64,000 nt of DNA from contig CP110972.1 in NCBI GenBank assembly GCA_028869255.1, positions 4,531,001 to 4,595,000 of the forward strand. Reading direction: 5' to 3'. This document shows positions 21,534-30,351 of this stretch, piece by piece. The DNA comes from Pseudomonas poae (lineage in GTDB: Bacteria > Pseudomonadota > Gammaproteobacteria > Pseudomonadales > Pseudomonadaceae). Position numbers and translations under genes: made by a program. Below the pieces are notes generated by a model, which ran no database searches, had not been told where the DNA came from, and was given only the letters and a program-made list of their open reading frames with translations. Positions within the stretch are counted from its first letter, which is position 1; each line of letters starts with the position of its first letter.

Positions 21534-22924
21534 CGTTTGGTCGCCCGCACCAGCAGTTGCTCAAGCAGCTTCAGGCCCAGGTCGATTTCCGGGTAGCTGA
21601 TTTCCAGGGACGGTGCCAGGGTGATCACGTTTTTGTAGTAACCGCCCACGTCGAGGATCAGGCCGAGTTTCTGACCGTCCACCACCATGTCGCCTTTCAT
21701 GCCCTCTTCGACCATGTAATCCAGGGTCGCCTTGTCCGGCGTGAAGCCATCCGGGCCGCAGATTTCACAGCGCAGGGCCAGGCCCAGGCCGTCGACGTCG
21801 CCGATGATCGGGAAACGTTTCTGCAGGTCCTGCAAACCTTCAAGGAAGTATTTGCCCTTGGCCATGACCATCGCGCCATAGTCGACTTCGTTGGTCATCT
21901 TGAACATTTCCAGGCCCACCGCCGTGCCCAACGGGTTGGAGGCGAAGGTGGAGTGAGTCGAACCTGGCGGGAACACCTTCGGGTTGATCAACTCTTCACG
22001 GGCCCAGATGCCGCCCAGTGGGTTGAGGCCGTTGGTCAGCGCCTTGCCGAACACGATCACGTCCGGTTGCACATCGAAGTGCTCGATCGACCAGAGTTTG
22101 CCGGTGCGGTAGAAGCCCATCTGGATTTCGTCGGACACCATCAGGATGCCGTGCTGGTCCAGCACCTGCTTGAGTTCGCGGTAGAAGTTCATCGGCGGGA
22201 TCACGTAGCCGCCGGTGCCCTGGATCGGCTCCACGTAGAACGCGGCGTATTCGCTCTGGCCGACTTTCGGGTCCCACACGCCGTTGTATTCGGTCTCGAA
22301 CAAACGCGCGAATTGCTGCACGCAGTGGCTGCCGTACTCCTCCTTGGTCATGCCTTTGGGGCCGCGGAAGTGATACGGGAACGGGATAAATTGCGCACGC
22401 TCGCCGAAGTGGCCGTAGCGACGACGGTAGCGGTAGCTGGAAGTGATCGACGAGGCGCCGAGGGTACGGCCGTGGTAGCCGCCTTCGAAGGCAAACATCA
22501 GGCTCTTGCCGTTGGTGGCGTTACGCACCACTTTCAGGGAGTCTTCGATGGACTGCGAACCGCCGACGTTGAAGTGCACGCGACCGTCGAGGCCGAACTT
22601 GTTCTTGGCGTCGACCGCGATCATTTCCGACAGCTCGATCTTGCCTTTGTGCAGGTATTGGCTGGCGATTTGCGGCAGGGTGTCGATCTGTTGTTTCAGC
22701 GCGTTGTTCAGGCGCGGGTTGGCGTAGCCGAAGTTGACCGCCGAGTACCACATTTGCAGGTCGAGGTAGGCCTGGTCTTCGGTGTCCCACACATAGGAGC
22801 CTTCGCAGCGGCTGAAAATGCGCGGCGGCTCGATGTAATGAACGGTGTCGCCGTAGGAGCAATACTTGGCTTCTTTATCCAGAAGGACCTGGTCTTCGGC
22901 GGTAGCGATACGGATATCAGACAT
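21530..22924 (-). CDS. Class III PLP-dependent aminotransferase
   Basis: A 464-residue fold-type I enzyme of the ornithine/4-aminobutyrate aminotransferase group. It has FNVGGSQSIEDSLK for cofactor phosphate binding, FEGGYHGRTLGAS, the Asp of the ring-nitrogen motif SDEIQMGF, and the Schiff-base Lys in VFGKALTNGLNPLGG. The closest named reaction cannot be told from sequence alone. It overlaps the HAD phosphatase by 8 bases upstream and the hydrolase by 4 downstream, so the three are one transcriptional unit. Confidence 0.85.
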   Translation of the reverse strand: MSDIRIATAEDQVLLDKEAKYCSYGDTVHYIEPPRIFSRCEGSYVWDTEDQAYLDLQMWYSAVNFGYANPRLNNALKQQIDTLPQIASQYLHKGKIELSEMIAVDAKNKFGLDGRVHFNVGGSQSIEDSLKVVRNATNGKSLMFAFEGGYHGRTLGASSITSSYRYRRRYGHFGERAQFIPFPYHFRGPKGMTKEEYGSHCVQQFARLFETEYNGVWDPKVGQSEYAAFYVEPIQGTGGYVIPPMNFYRELKQVLDQHGILMVSDEIQMGFYRTGKLWSIEHFDVQPDVIVFGKALTNGLNPLGGIWAREELINPKVFPPGSTHSTFASNPLGTAVGLEMFKMTNEVDYGAMVMAKGKYFLEGLQDLQKRFPIIGDVDGLGLALRCEICGPDGFTPDKATLDYMVEEGMKGDMVVDGQKLGLILDVGGYYKNVITLAPSLEISYPEIDLGLKLLEQLLVRATKR

Positions 22925-23618
22925 GGTGGAAGAGTTCCTGATTGTCGGCAGCAGTAAAGGAGGTGGCGTTGGCAGCGATGCCCTGAGGCAGTTGGGCCAG
23001 CAATGCAGGCACTTCGGCGAAGGTGTCGAAGCGCGCGTGAGGGATCTGGTTGGCGACGCAGTAGTCGGCGAGGCTGCCCTTGGCGAACACGAAATCGGCG
23101 GTCGAAGCCACGCACATGTCGGACTTGCCGTCGCCGATCACCAGCACGCGTTTGTTGCGCGGAGTGGATTTGCACTTGCAGTTGCCGGAGGCGGCGCGGC
23201 AGGCATCGCTGGCGTAGGGGAAGTCGATGCGCCAGCTGTTCTGGTCGACCTGACGCAGGCGGTTGGCAAGGATCGGCAGCAAGGTCACGTAGTTGCGCGA
23301 CAGAATCCGTGCGATGCCTTGCTCGATGCCGTCGCTGACCACTTCGATGGACGCGCCCAGGCCGATCACGTGATCGACGAAATCGGGGAAGTCCGGGTCG
23401 ATCTCGACGCTGTCGAAATACGCCAGCAGTTCGGAGGGGGTGGCCTTGATCAGCGCCAGTTGGCGGCTCAGGCATTCGCGTGAACCGATATGCCCGTCCA
23501 GCCATTCCTGTTCGATGGTTTCCCACTCGGGGCCGGCGAAGCGTTGGAGGACGTTGTCGATGACATCGGTGGGGGTAATGGTCCCGTCGAAGTCACACAC
23601 GATATGCCAGTGGATCAT
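22917..23618 (-). CDS. HAD-IB phosphatase, MtnX/phosphoserine phosphatase-like
   Basis: First gene of the operon. The HAD motif I nucleophile loop CDFDGTITPTD is at residues 8-18, motif II is EVVSDGIEQ, and motifs III/IV are around IGDGKSDMCVASTADFVFAKG. An inserted CKCKS pair of cysteines near residue 150 could bind a metal. The 233-residue length fits MtnX-like enzymes, but no methionine-salvage genes are near, so the substrate is probably another phosphomonoester. A sigma-54 promoter lies 50 bases upstream. Confidence 0.82.
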   Translation of the reverse strand: MIHWHIVCDFDGTITPTDVIDNVLQRFAGPEWETIEQEWLDGHIGSRECLSRQLALIKATPSELLAYFDSVEIDPDFPDFVDHVIGLGASIEVVSDGIEQGIARILSRNYVTLLPILANRLRQVDQNSWRIDFPYASDACRAASGNCKCKSTPRNKRVLVIGDGKSDMCVASTADFVFAKGSLADYCVANQIPHARFDTFAEVPALLAQLPQGIAANATSFTAADNQELFHHV

Positions 23619-23667
23619 CTGTGTTTACCTAAAAGGAGCGCGCTGTATGCGCTTGCACAAGGGGTAG

Positions 23668-23683
23668 AGCAGGGACTGTGCCA
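23668..23683 (-). promoter_or_regulatory. Sigma-54 promoter of the six-gene operon
   Basis: On the minus strand TGGCACAGTCCCTGCT aligns with TGGCACG-N4-TTGCW, keeping -24 GG and -12 GC with correct spacing. The start of transcription would fall near 23656, leaving an approximately 38-base leader before the phosphatase ATG. Confidence 0.75.
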
Positions 23684-23746
23684 ACTGGCCGACGCCCAGC
23701 GGGGCTGGGGCTTTGCCGGGTATATGCGGGGTTTTGTGTCGTGGGA

Positions 23747-23773
23747 GCTACAATTTTTGTAGCTTGCTACAAA
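23747..23773. promoter_or_regulatory. Three-half-site palindrome, candidate enhancer of the orphan response regulator
   Basis: GCTACAA (23747-23753), TTGTAGC (23757-23763) and GCTACAA (23766-23772) alternate. They form two overlapping inverted repeats, including the perfect TTTGTAGCTTGCTACAAA (23756-23773). The centre lies about 100 bases upstream of the predicted sigma-54 start, the usual distance for NtrC-type enhancers, and between the operon and the divergent mipA-like gene. Confidence 0.55.
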
Positions 23774-23845
23774 CAAGATGAGTGCTTGCGCGAGGAAGGC
23801 TCTTCGCGCGTTCATGCGCGCATGTCCAGATAAGGAAACCGCTTC

Positions 23846-24616
23846 ATGCTCAAGCTCAGTTCTGCTGTATTCGCCGGTTTGCTGGGGCTGTGGGGGGTTG
23901 CCGGCAGCGCCCTGGCGGACCCGATCACTGGCGAAGTCGGCGCGGGCGTCAGCTACCAACCCCACGACCCCACCGGCAGCCGCTACGAAACGCGCCCCGT
24001 GCCCTACGTGGACCTGGACTGGGGCAATGTCAGCCTGAGCACCGATGACGGCCTGACCTGGAGCGCCCTGAATACCAACGGTTTTACCGCCGGGCCCTAT
24101 ATCAATTACCTGCAGGGGCGCACGTCCAACGGCTCGCTTCAGGGGCTGCGCAATGTGTCGGACATGGCCGAGATCGGCGGTTTCGTTCAGTACGCCCCGG
24201 CCGACTTCTGGCGCGTGTATGCGCGGCTGGGCCAGGCTGTGGGCGGTGGGCATTCGCAGAGCGGCACGCTGGGCAAGGTCGGCGGTGAACTTGGATACCC
24301 GCTGGGCGGTGGGATTATCGGCAGCAGCGGCCTCGCAGCGAACTTCGCCGATGCCCGCCAAACCCAGACTTATTTCGGTGTGGACGCCAATGAATCCGAG
24401 GCTTCCGGCATTCGCCCGTATAACGCCAGCGGGGGCTTTCAGAACATGACGCTGACACAGAGTTTCGAGTTTCCCCTGGCTCCAAAATGGTCACTGCTGA
24501 CCAGCGCCAGCTGGGTGCACCTGGTGGGCTCGGCGGCCAACAGCAGCATCGTCAAGGAGACCGGCGACGTGAACCAGGGCCAGGTGCAGACGGCGATCAG
24601 CTATACGTTTGACTGA
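23846..24616 (+). CDS. MipA/OmpV family outer-membrane protein
   Basis: A 256-residue outer-membrane barrel. A signal peptide of about 24 residues ends GSALADP, the mature protein is rich in alternating strands and glycine, and the last residues ITYTFD-like (SYTFD) form the aromatic barrel end. AAGGAAACC precedes the ATG. MipA/OmpV proteins act as scaffolds or small porins. It is divergent from the sigma-54 operon across a 227-base region holding the promoter and palindrome, so shared control is plausible. Confidence 0.8.
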   Translation: MLKLSSAVFAGLLGLWGVAGSALADPITGEVGAGVSYQPHDPTGSRYETRPVPYVDLDWGNVSLSTDDGLTWSALNTNGFTAGPYINYLQGRTSNGSLQGLRNVSDMAEIGGFVQYAPADFWRVYARLGQAVGGGHSQSGTLGKVGGELGYPLGGGIIGSSGLAANFADARQTQTYFGVDANESEASGIRPYNASGGFQNMTLTQSFEFPLAPKWSLLTSASWVHLVGSAANSSIVKETGDVNQGQVQTAISYTFD

Positions 24617-24654
24617 CTTACCGGTGGATACACTCTTGCGTCTGGTTGTTGGGT

Positions 24655-25499
24655 GAATATCCGTTGTTTGGGTGGGGGCGGGAATTGGTTTCGCTTTTAC
24701 AGCGAGTCACTTTGGAAAAGAGCCCCAAAGTAACCAAAGGGCTCTTGCCCCACCACTCGGCACCTCGCCTCCGGCTCGGTGTGCCCGCACGCAGACTTGA
24801 ATCCGTGGGCCGCCGCGATGGGCCATCCATGGCCCAGCGCGGCTAACCCGGCGTCCTGCCGGGTTACCCACGGATTCAAGCCTGCGTGCGGCCAGCGTGG
24901 TTAACGGGGCGCCTAGATCAAGATCAAGATCAAAAGCAGAGCACGGCGGCCTAGTAGCCGACCTGAGTGGTGTAGATCAAGAGCGGTTCGGCGTGCGCAG
25001 TGGTCTGCTTCTCTGTGGGAGCTGGCTTGTCGGGTCGCCGCATCGCTGCGATGCAGGCACCTCGGTACATCAGGCACACCGAGTTGATGCTTTCGCAGGC
25101 AAGCCAGCTCCCACATTTGAACCGAGTACAGCTTCAATGCTCAGGTCGGCTGTCAGGCCGCCTCGCTTTGTTTTTGATCTGGCCCTTACATCCTTACCGC
25201 TGACGAAGTCAGCGATCTTTTGATCTGCGCTTTTGATCCCAGGCGCCCCGTCAATCACGCTGGCCGAACGCAGGCTTGAATCCGTGGGCAACCCGGCAGG
25301 ACGCCGGGTTAGCCGCGCTGGGCCATGGATGGCCCATCGCGGCGGCCCACGGATTCAAGCCGGAGTGAGGGCACACCGAGCCGGAGGCGAGGTGCCGAGT
25401 GATGGGGCGAAGCGTTTTTGGTTACTTTTGGCGCTTTTCCAAAAGTGACCCGCTGTAAGAGCGGAACCCATTTCAGCCATCACCAAAAAAACGGATATG
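24655..25499. repeat. Mega-palindrome module B
   Basis: Same orientation and layout as module A: outer AATATCCGTT/ACGGATAT arms, inner GAGTCACTTTGG and AAAAGTGACCCGCTG segments, two CTTGAATCCGTGGGC hairpins, and a central class II REPIN at 25015-25114. Most of the interior reads the same as module A with scattered substitutions and short indels. It fills the whole gap between the mipA-like gene and the transporter genes. No gene is supported in it. Confidence 0.85.
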
Positions 25500-25541
25500 T
25501 ACTCCCACAGACAATCCCGCAATCCCCCACCGCCCCGCGCT

Positions 25542-25946
25542 TCAGTTTTCCTCCCCCTCCGCCAACAGCGCAATCCCACCAATAATCACCGCGACCCCCA
25601 CCCAGTGCAGCGGGCTGATATGCTCCCCAAGCCCCAGCCACGACCCCAGCAACACCACCACAAACACCAGCGAACTCAAGGGGAAGGCCAGAGACAAACT
25701 ACTGCGCCGCAGAATCAGCATCCACACGAAAAACGCGCCGATATAGCTGGCAATCGCCGCCAGGATCCCAGGGTTACGCGCCACTTCACCCAGCCACTGC
25801 CAGTTGAAATCCATCTGCCCCAGTTGATCCCCGGCCACCTTGGTAAACAACTGCCCGGCGCTCTCGGTGCAAATCAGCAAGGCCCACAGCACCACGGTGC
25901 CCAGACGCCCGTGCAGCCACCCCGTATTCAAAGTTTGCGAACTCAT
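25542..25946 (-). CDS. Half-size EamA/SMR-type membrane transporter
   Basis: A 134-residue protein with four hydrophobic helices, starting MSSQTLNTGWLHG. The later helices (FPLSSLVFVVVLLGSWLGLGEHISPLHWVGVAVIIGG) match one EamA repeat, as in ArnE/ArnF and other half-size DMT proteins that work as pairs. The start at 25946 overlaps the stop of the upstream homologue (ATGA). The longer in-frame ORF to 26129 reads antisense-like residues and is rejected. It probably forms a heterodimer with the next protein. Confidence 0.78.
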   Translation of the reverse strand: MSSQTLNTGWLHGRLGTVVLWALLICTESAGQLFTKVAGDQLGQMDFNWQWLGEVARNPGILAAIASYIGAFFVWMLILRRSSLSLAFPLSSLVFVVVLLGSWLGLGEHISPLHWVGVAVIIGGIALLAEGEEN

Positions 25947-26323
25947 GCCTGACTCCCTGCAATCGCCACCAACATCACCCCCAAGGTAATCACCAGAGTG
26001 CCCAGCCAGCGTCGGCGGCTGACCGTCTCGCCCAGCACCACCTTGCCCGCCAGCACCACCCCGCAATAAGCCAGTGCCGCCGCCGGAAACAACAGGCTCA
26101 ACGGTGCACGGGACAAGGCTTCGAGCCATACGAAAAACTCAATCACGTACGCGCCGATCCCGGCCCATAGCAACGGCGCATTGAACACCTGGCCCCAGAA
26201 CGCACTCAGGCGAAAGCCGCCCTCCAGCTCCGGCAGGCGGTCCAGGCCGATCTTGAAACACAGCTGGCCGATCACATCGAGCACGATGGAAAACGCCACC
26301 AGCAACACCACAGTCAGGGTCAC
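25943..26323 (-). CDS. Half-size EamA/SMR-type membrane transporter
   Basis: A 126-residue four-helix paralogue of the preceding transporter. It has VLLVAFSIVLDVIGQLCFKIGL at the N-terminus (conserved SMR-like helix with Lys/Gln) and ALAYCGVVLAGKVVLGETVSRRRWLGTLVITLG at the C-terminus. It overlaps both neighbours by four bases, making a three-gene unit with the arginase-fold gene. The substrate is unknown. Confidence 0.78.
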   Translation of the reverse strand: MTLTVVLLVAFSIVLDVIGQLCFKIGLDRLPELEGGFRLSAFWGQVFNAPLLWAGIGAYVIEFFVWLEALSRAPLSLLFPAAALAYCGVVLAGKVVLGETVSRRRWLGTLVITLGVMLVAIAGSQA

Positions 26324-27240
26324 GGGAACAGCTCCTCAAACAGGTCGATCAGGGCTTCATTGGTGGCCGCGTTGCGCTGCAAGTCCTGCGCGCTCCAACG
26401 TTCGGGCGGTGGCTGGTCGGACTTGGCCTCCCAGCGTTTGAATGCGTTGCTGAACGCCGGCTGGGCGAATTCGCCGCACACATCGATGCCGATAATCCGC
26501 TTGCGCGCCGCCAAGGCCCGTAGCGCCTGCAGCAAGTGGGTCAGGCGCATGCCGCCCTGGTCCCAGTTGGTGGCCGCGTCTTCGATGGCGAGCACGTCTT
26601 TGTCGAGGGTGATCCAGATCGCTTCAGTGGGCAGGCTGCCGATCATCTGCTCAAGAAACGCGGCCCAGTCCAGCTCGGCCAGGTTGCGCCAGTGCAGGTG
26701 GTTTTCCTGCTGCTGGTGGCCGGCACCATCGCCCACCCTGCCCCAGACTTTCGACGGCGCGTGCTGCCAGGGAAACAACTGCAAGTGCCCGCGCTTGAGG
26801 GCGCCGAGGTTGCCGCCGCGCAGTTGCGGGTTATGCAGGTCATCGCTGCACGGGCCGAGGGTGACGATGCGCTTGATCGCCGGCATTTTCAGCGCCCGGT
26901 TGACCCACGAACCACAGTGGCGCTTGGGCGCGAAGCGCACCCAGTCGGGGTGGTTGTCGAAGTGAATCAGGCTGATCGGCTCTTTCAGGTCGGCGAGAAA
27001 CGCCGGTGTCAGGTGATGATAATCACCGGAGCCGACAAACAGGATTTCCGGGCGCGCATCCACCGGCCGGGGCCGTTTGGCCAGGCGCTCGGCAAAGCGT
27101 TTCCAGGTTTTTTCGGTGGACCACAGGCGCAGCTTCGGGCCCAGGTCCAGCAGGTCGATGCGCGTTGCACGGCCGCTGGCCAAACGCCGGGCAATCGGTG
27201 CCTGGCCGGTGAGGCTGTGGTCGAGGTCAAGAATGTTCAA
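26320..27240 (-). CDS. Arginase-fold (ureohydrolase-like / UPF0489-like) protein
   Basis: A 306-residue protein with ureohydrolase-type metal motifs: FDNHPD near residue 96, like the family DxHxD, and LDKDVL near residue 215, like DxD. The region between differs from true arginases, and WNRHHQ-like spacing is not preserved, so the substrate may not be a guanidine. It heads a unit with two half-size transporters, suggesting hydrolysis and export or import of a common small molecule (inference). Confidence 0.7.
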   Translation of the reverse strand: MNILDLDHSLTGQAPIARRLASGRATRIDLLDLGPKLRLWSTEKTWKRFAERLAKRPRPVDARPEILFVGSGDYHHLTPAFLADLKEPISLIHFDNHPDWVRFAPKRHCGSWVNRALKMPAIKRIVTLGPCSDDLHNPQLRGGNLGALKRGHLQLFPWQHAPSKVWGRVGDGAGHQQQENHLHWRNLAELDWAAFLEQMIGSLPTEAIWITLDKDVLAIEDAATNWDQGGMRLTHLLQALRALAARKRIIGIDVCGEFAQPAFSNAFKRWEAKSDQPPPERWSAQDLQRNAATNEALIDLFEELFP

Positions 27241-27325
27241 GGCAGTACGCCCCCTAATGGCTGGCTTTAGGGGGGCAATGCAAGGGACGGGCCAGCGTTT
27301 GTCCTGAGGGCAGTGCTAAGTAAAT

Positions 27326-27395
27326 GTGGGAGCTGGCTTGCCTGCGATGGCGGACTGTCAGTTACCACCGTCATCGCAGGCAAGCCAGCTCCCAC
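27326..27395. repeat. Class II REPIN
   Basis: GTGGGAGCTGGCTTGCCTGC and its reverse complement are separated by about 30 bases, just downstream of the DsbA-family gene. It is the only free-standing class II copy in the window; the others are inside the mega-palindromes. Confidence 0.9.
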
Positions 27396-27407
27396 ACTAG
27401 AGCAGTG

Positions 27408-28061
27408 TCAGGATCGGGCTTCGTTGATGATCTGCCGAATCGCGCCCACAAAGGCTTCGGCCGGCTGGCCACCGCTCACCGCGTACTGGTCGTTGAACAC
27501 AATGGTCGGCACCGAGCTTACGCCCCGGGAGATCCACAGCTGCTCTTGCTCGCGGACATCGGCGGCGTATTCATCGCTGGCGAGAATCTCGGCAGCACGC
27601 TTGATATCCAGGCCTACGCTTTCGGCGATGATTGCCAGGGTCGCGTGATCGGAAGGGTCTTGCCCATCGGTGAAATACGCCTTGAACAGCGCCTCCTTGA
27701 GGTTGTACTGCAAGCCCTCCAGCCCGGCCCAATGCAACAGGCGGTGCGCGTCGAACGTGTTGTAGATACGGCTCTGGCCATCGGTACGGAAAGCAAAGCC
27801 CAACTCGGCGCCCATATCGCGAATGCGCGCACGGTTGGCCTGGGATTCTTCGGCGCTGGAGCCGTATTTTTCAGTGATGTGCTCGACGATATTCTGCCCG
27901 TCGGCGGGCATGTTCGGGTTCAGCTCGAACGGCTGAAAATGAATCTCGGCCTGGACTTCGGCGCCGAGCTGGTCGAGGGCTTCGGTCAGGCCGCGCAGGC
28001 CGATGATGCACCAGGGGCAGGACACGTCGCTGACGAAATCGATTTTCAGGGGAGTACTCAT
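27408..28061 (-). CDS. DsbA-family oxidoreductase (FrnE-like)
   Basis: Cytoplasmic thioredoxin-fold protein with an alpha-helical insertion. The redox motif CPWC is near residue 15 (VSDVSCPWCIIG), and the cis-Pro region is VSSVPTIVFNDQYAVSGGQ. No signal peptide. The start at 28061 (MSTPLKID) is chosen because it gives the usual short lead to the CxxC; the longer ORF to 28106 adds 15 arginine-rich residues. The product has 217 residues. Often annotated as 2-hydroxychromene-2-carboxylate isomerase-like or polyketide FrnE-like; the role is general thiol-disulfide exchange. Confidence 0.88.
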   Translation of the reverse strand: MSTPLKIDFVSDVSCPWCIIGLRGLTEALDQLGAEVQAEIHFQPFELNPNMPADGQNIVEHITEKYGSSAEESQANRARIRDMGAELGFAFRTDGQSRIYNTFDAHRLLHWAGLEGLQYNLKEALFKAYFTDGQDPSDHATLAIIAESVGLDIKRAAEILASDEYAADVREQEQLWISRGVSSVPTIVFNDQYAVSGGQPAEAFVGAIRQIINEARS

Positions 28062-28118
28062 GGCAGGCAACCTCGCTGGCAGTAAAATGCGCCGCAAAGG
28101 TTGCACGATACACCAATG

Positions 28119-29138
28119 TCACAACAGCTTCGAAGGCGCGACCGGGTCAATCTGCGCCCAATGCGCTGCATCTTCACGATGGGCTTGCAGGTACGGCAGC
28201 ACCGCCGTGAGCAAGGGGTCCTTGAATGCCTCCTGGAAACGATGGGCCATGCCGGGAATCAGCTTCAATTGGCTGCCCTGGATATGCGCCGCCAGGTGCA
28301 CGCCGTGCATCACCGGCAGCAACGGGTCGGCGGTGCCGTGCACCACCAGGGTCGGCACGCGCAGTTGATTGAGCAGCCGCACGCGGCTCGGCTCGGCGAG
28401 GATCGCCATGATCTGGCGTTTCACGCCGTCCGGGTTGAACGCGCGGTCATACGACAGCGCCGCCTGGTGCAGCAGCGCCTGGCGATCATCCTTCACCGTG
28501 GGGCTGCCCAGCGCAGCGAGCAAATCGGCCTGTTGCTCCAGCGCCACTTCGCGATTGGGCGCGCTGCGCCGCGATAACAACTGCACCAGCGCCGCACTTG
28601 GCGCCGGCAAGCCCTCGGCGCCGGAGCTGGTCATGACCAGCGTGAGGCTTTCCACACGCTGCGGCGCCATGGCCGCCAGGTGCTGGGCGATCATCCCGCC
28701 CATGCTCGCGCCCAGCACGTGGAATTGGCGGACCTGCAACGCATCCATCAAGCCCAGGGCGTCATCGGCCATATCGGTCAAGGTGTACGGCGCGGATACC
28801 GGCAGGCCGAGCTTGTAGCGCAGCACTTCAAAGGTCAGGTTGGCGCTGGCCGGCGCCTGGCGCCAACTGGACAGGCCGACATCGCGATTGTCATAGCGGA
28901 TCACCCGGAACCCCTGTTGGCACAGGGCAACCACCACCTCATCGGGCCAGTGGATCAGTTGCCCACCCAGGCCCATCACCAGCAGCAACGCCGGGTCGGA
29001 CGCACGGCCGATGCTCTGGTAGGCGATGCTCACCTGAGCCAGGTCGACCGTTTGGGTCGGGACATTGACATCACATCGAGAAGCCGCAAAAGACGGCAGG
29101 CCGAACAATAGAGCGGCCAGTAAAAGCAACACGCGCAT
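28119..29138 (-). CDS. Secreted alpha/beta hydrolase
   Basis: A 339-residue hydrolase with a signal peptide ([20 protein letters not shown]). The fold motifs are [10 protein letters not shown], the nucleophile elbow [10 protein letters not shown], the acid in [11 protein letters not shown] and the catalytic His in IPGMAHRF. The start at 29138 is chosen because it begins the signal peptide. It is divergent from metR. Related proteins are esterases or lactonases; the substrate is unknown. Confidence 0.83.
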   Translation of the reverse strand: MRVLLLLAALLFGLPSFAASRCDVNVPTQTVDLAQVSIAYQSIGRASDPALLLVMGLGGQLIHWPDEVVVALCQQGFRVIRYDNRDVGLSSWRQAPASANLTFEVLRYKLGLPVSAPYTLTDMADDALGLMDALQVRQFHVLGASMGGMIAQHLAAMAPQRVESLTLVMTSSGAEGLPAPSAALVQLLSRRSAPNREVALEQQADLLAALGSPTVKDDRQALLHQAALSYDRAFNPDGVKRQIMAILAEPSRVRLLNQLRVPTLVVHGTADPLLPVMHGVHLAAHIQGSQLKLIPGMAHRFQEAFKDPLLTAVLPYLQAHREDAAHWAQIDPVAPSKLL

Positions 29139-29320
29139 GAAAAACACCGAAACGCAGAACCCCAGTAGAGCGCGAGTCTGATGAAGTTTGTTCAAGCGCG
29201 CTGCCACAGTTACGTGACAGTTTGATGAAGAGTGCCCGGCGGTCATGGTCGACACGACCTATAACATGAGACAAACTCACGCTATACGACTTCATCACAA
29301 ATTGTTTTCATGGAGAGCCT

Positions 29321-30238
29321 GTGCTCGAAATCCGTCACCTCAAGACCCTGCACGCCCTGCGCGAAGCCGACAGCCTGGTGGAAGCCGCCGAGCGCCTGCA
29401 CCTGACGCAATCGGCACTGTCCCACCAGTTCAAGGAACTGGAAGAGCGCCTGGGCATGCAGTTGTTCGTGCGCAAGACCAAACCGCTGCGCTTCACCAGC
29501 GCCGGCCTGCGCCTGCTGCAACTGGCCGACGCGACCCTGCCGCTGCTGCGCGGGGCCGAGCGCGATATCGCACGGTTGGCCGGCGGCACCGCCGGGCGTT
29601 TGCACATGGCAATCGAGTGCCACAGCTGCTTCCAGTGGCTGATGCCGACCATCGATCAGTTCCGCGATGCCTGGCCGGAAGTCGAACTGGACCTGGCCTC
29701 GGGTTTTGCCTTCGCGCCGCTGCCGGCCCTGGCCCGTGGCGACCTGGACCTGGTAGTGACGTCCGACCCGCAGGAGCTGCCGGGCATTACCTATGTGCCC
29801 CTGTTCACCTACGAGGCCATGCTGGCCGTGGCCAACCAGCATGCGCTGGCGAACAAGTCCTATATCGTGCCGGAAGACTTGCTGAGCGAAACCCTGATCA
29901 CCTACCCGGTGGAGCGCGACCGCCTGGACATCTTCACGCGCTTTTTGGAACCGGCCGATGTGGAACCGGCGCAGGTGCGCACCTCGGAGCTGACGGTGAT
30001 GATGATGCAACTGGTGGCCAGCGGCCGTGGCGTCTGCGGCATGCCCCATTGGGCGCTGCATGAATACAGCTCACGCGGTTATGTGAAGGCCAAGCGCCTG
30101 GGCGAGAAAGGCTTGTTTGCGACGTTGTATGCGGGGATTCGTGCCGACATGCTGGATGCGCCGTATATGCGCGACTTCTTGCTCACGGCCAAGGACACTT
30201 CGTTTTCGACGCTGGATGGGGTCAGCGCAGTGCGTTAA
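29321..30238 (+). CDS. metR: LysR-type regulator of methionine synthesis
   Basis: A 305-residue LysR-family activator with high resemblance to MetR: the N-terminal MLEIRHLKTLHALREADSL and TQSALSHQFKELEERLG helix-turn-helix, LFVRKTKPLRFT, and the effector domain that senses homocysteine. The start codon is GTG, preceded by TGGAGAG. MetR activates metE and related genes. A class I REPIN follows. Confidence 0.9.
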   Translation: MLEIRHLKTLHALREADSLVEAAERLHLTQSALSHQFKELEERLGMQLFVRKTKPLRFTSAGLRLLQLADATLPLLRGAERDIARLAGGTAGRLHMAIECHSCFQWLMPTIDQFRDAWPEVELDLASGFAFAPLPALARGDLDLVVTSDPQELPGITYVPLFTYEAMLAVANQHALANKSYIVPEDLLSETLITYPVERDRLDIFTRFLEPADVEPAQVRTSELTVMMMQLVASGRGVCGMPHWALHEYSSRGYVKAKRLGEKGLFATLYAGIRADMLDAPYMRDFLLTAKDTSFSTLDGVSAVR

Positions 30239-30255
30239 GCGCCGCAGGTGAACAT

Positions 30256-30343
30256 GTGGGAGCGGGCTTGCTCGCGAAGGCGTTGTGTCAGTCAACACAT
30301 GTGCTGACTGAACCCCCGCTTTCGCGAGCAAGCCCGCTCCCAC
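30256..30343. repeat. Class I REPIN
   Basis: GTGGGAGCGGGCTTGCTCGC and its reverse complement face each other between the convergent metR and GNAT genes. Confidence 0.9.
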
Positions 30344-30351
30344 ATTGGCCA

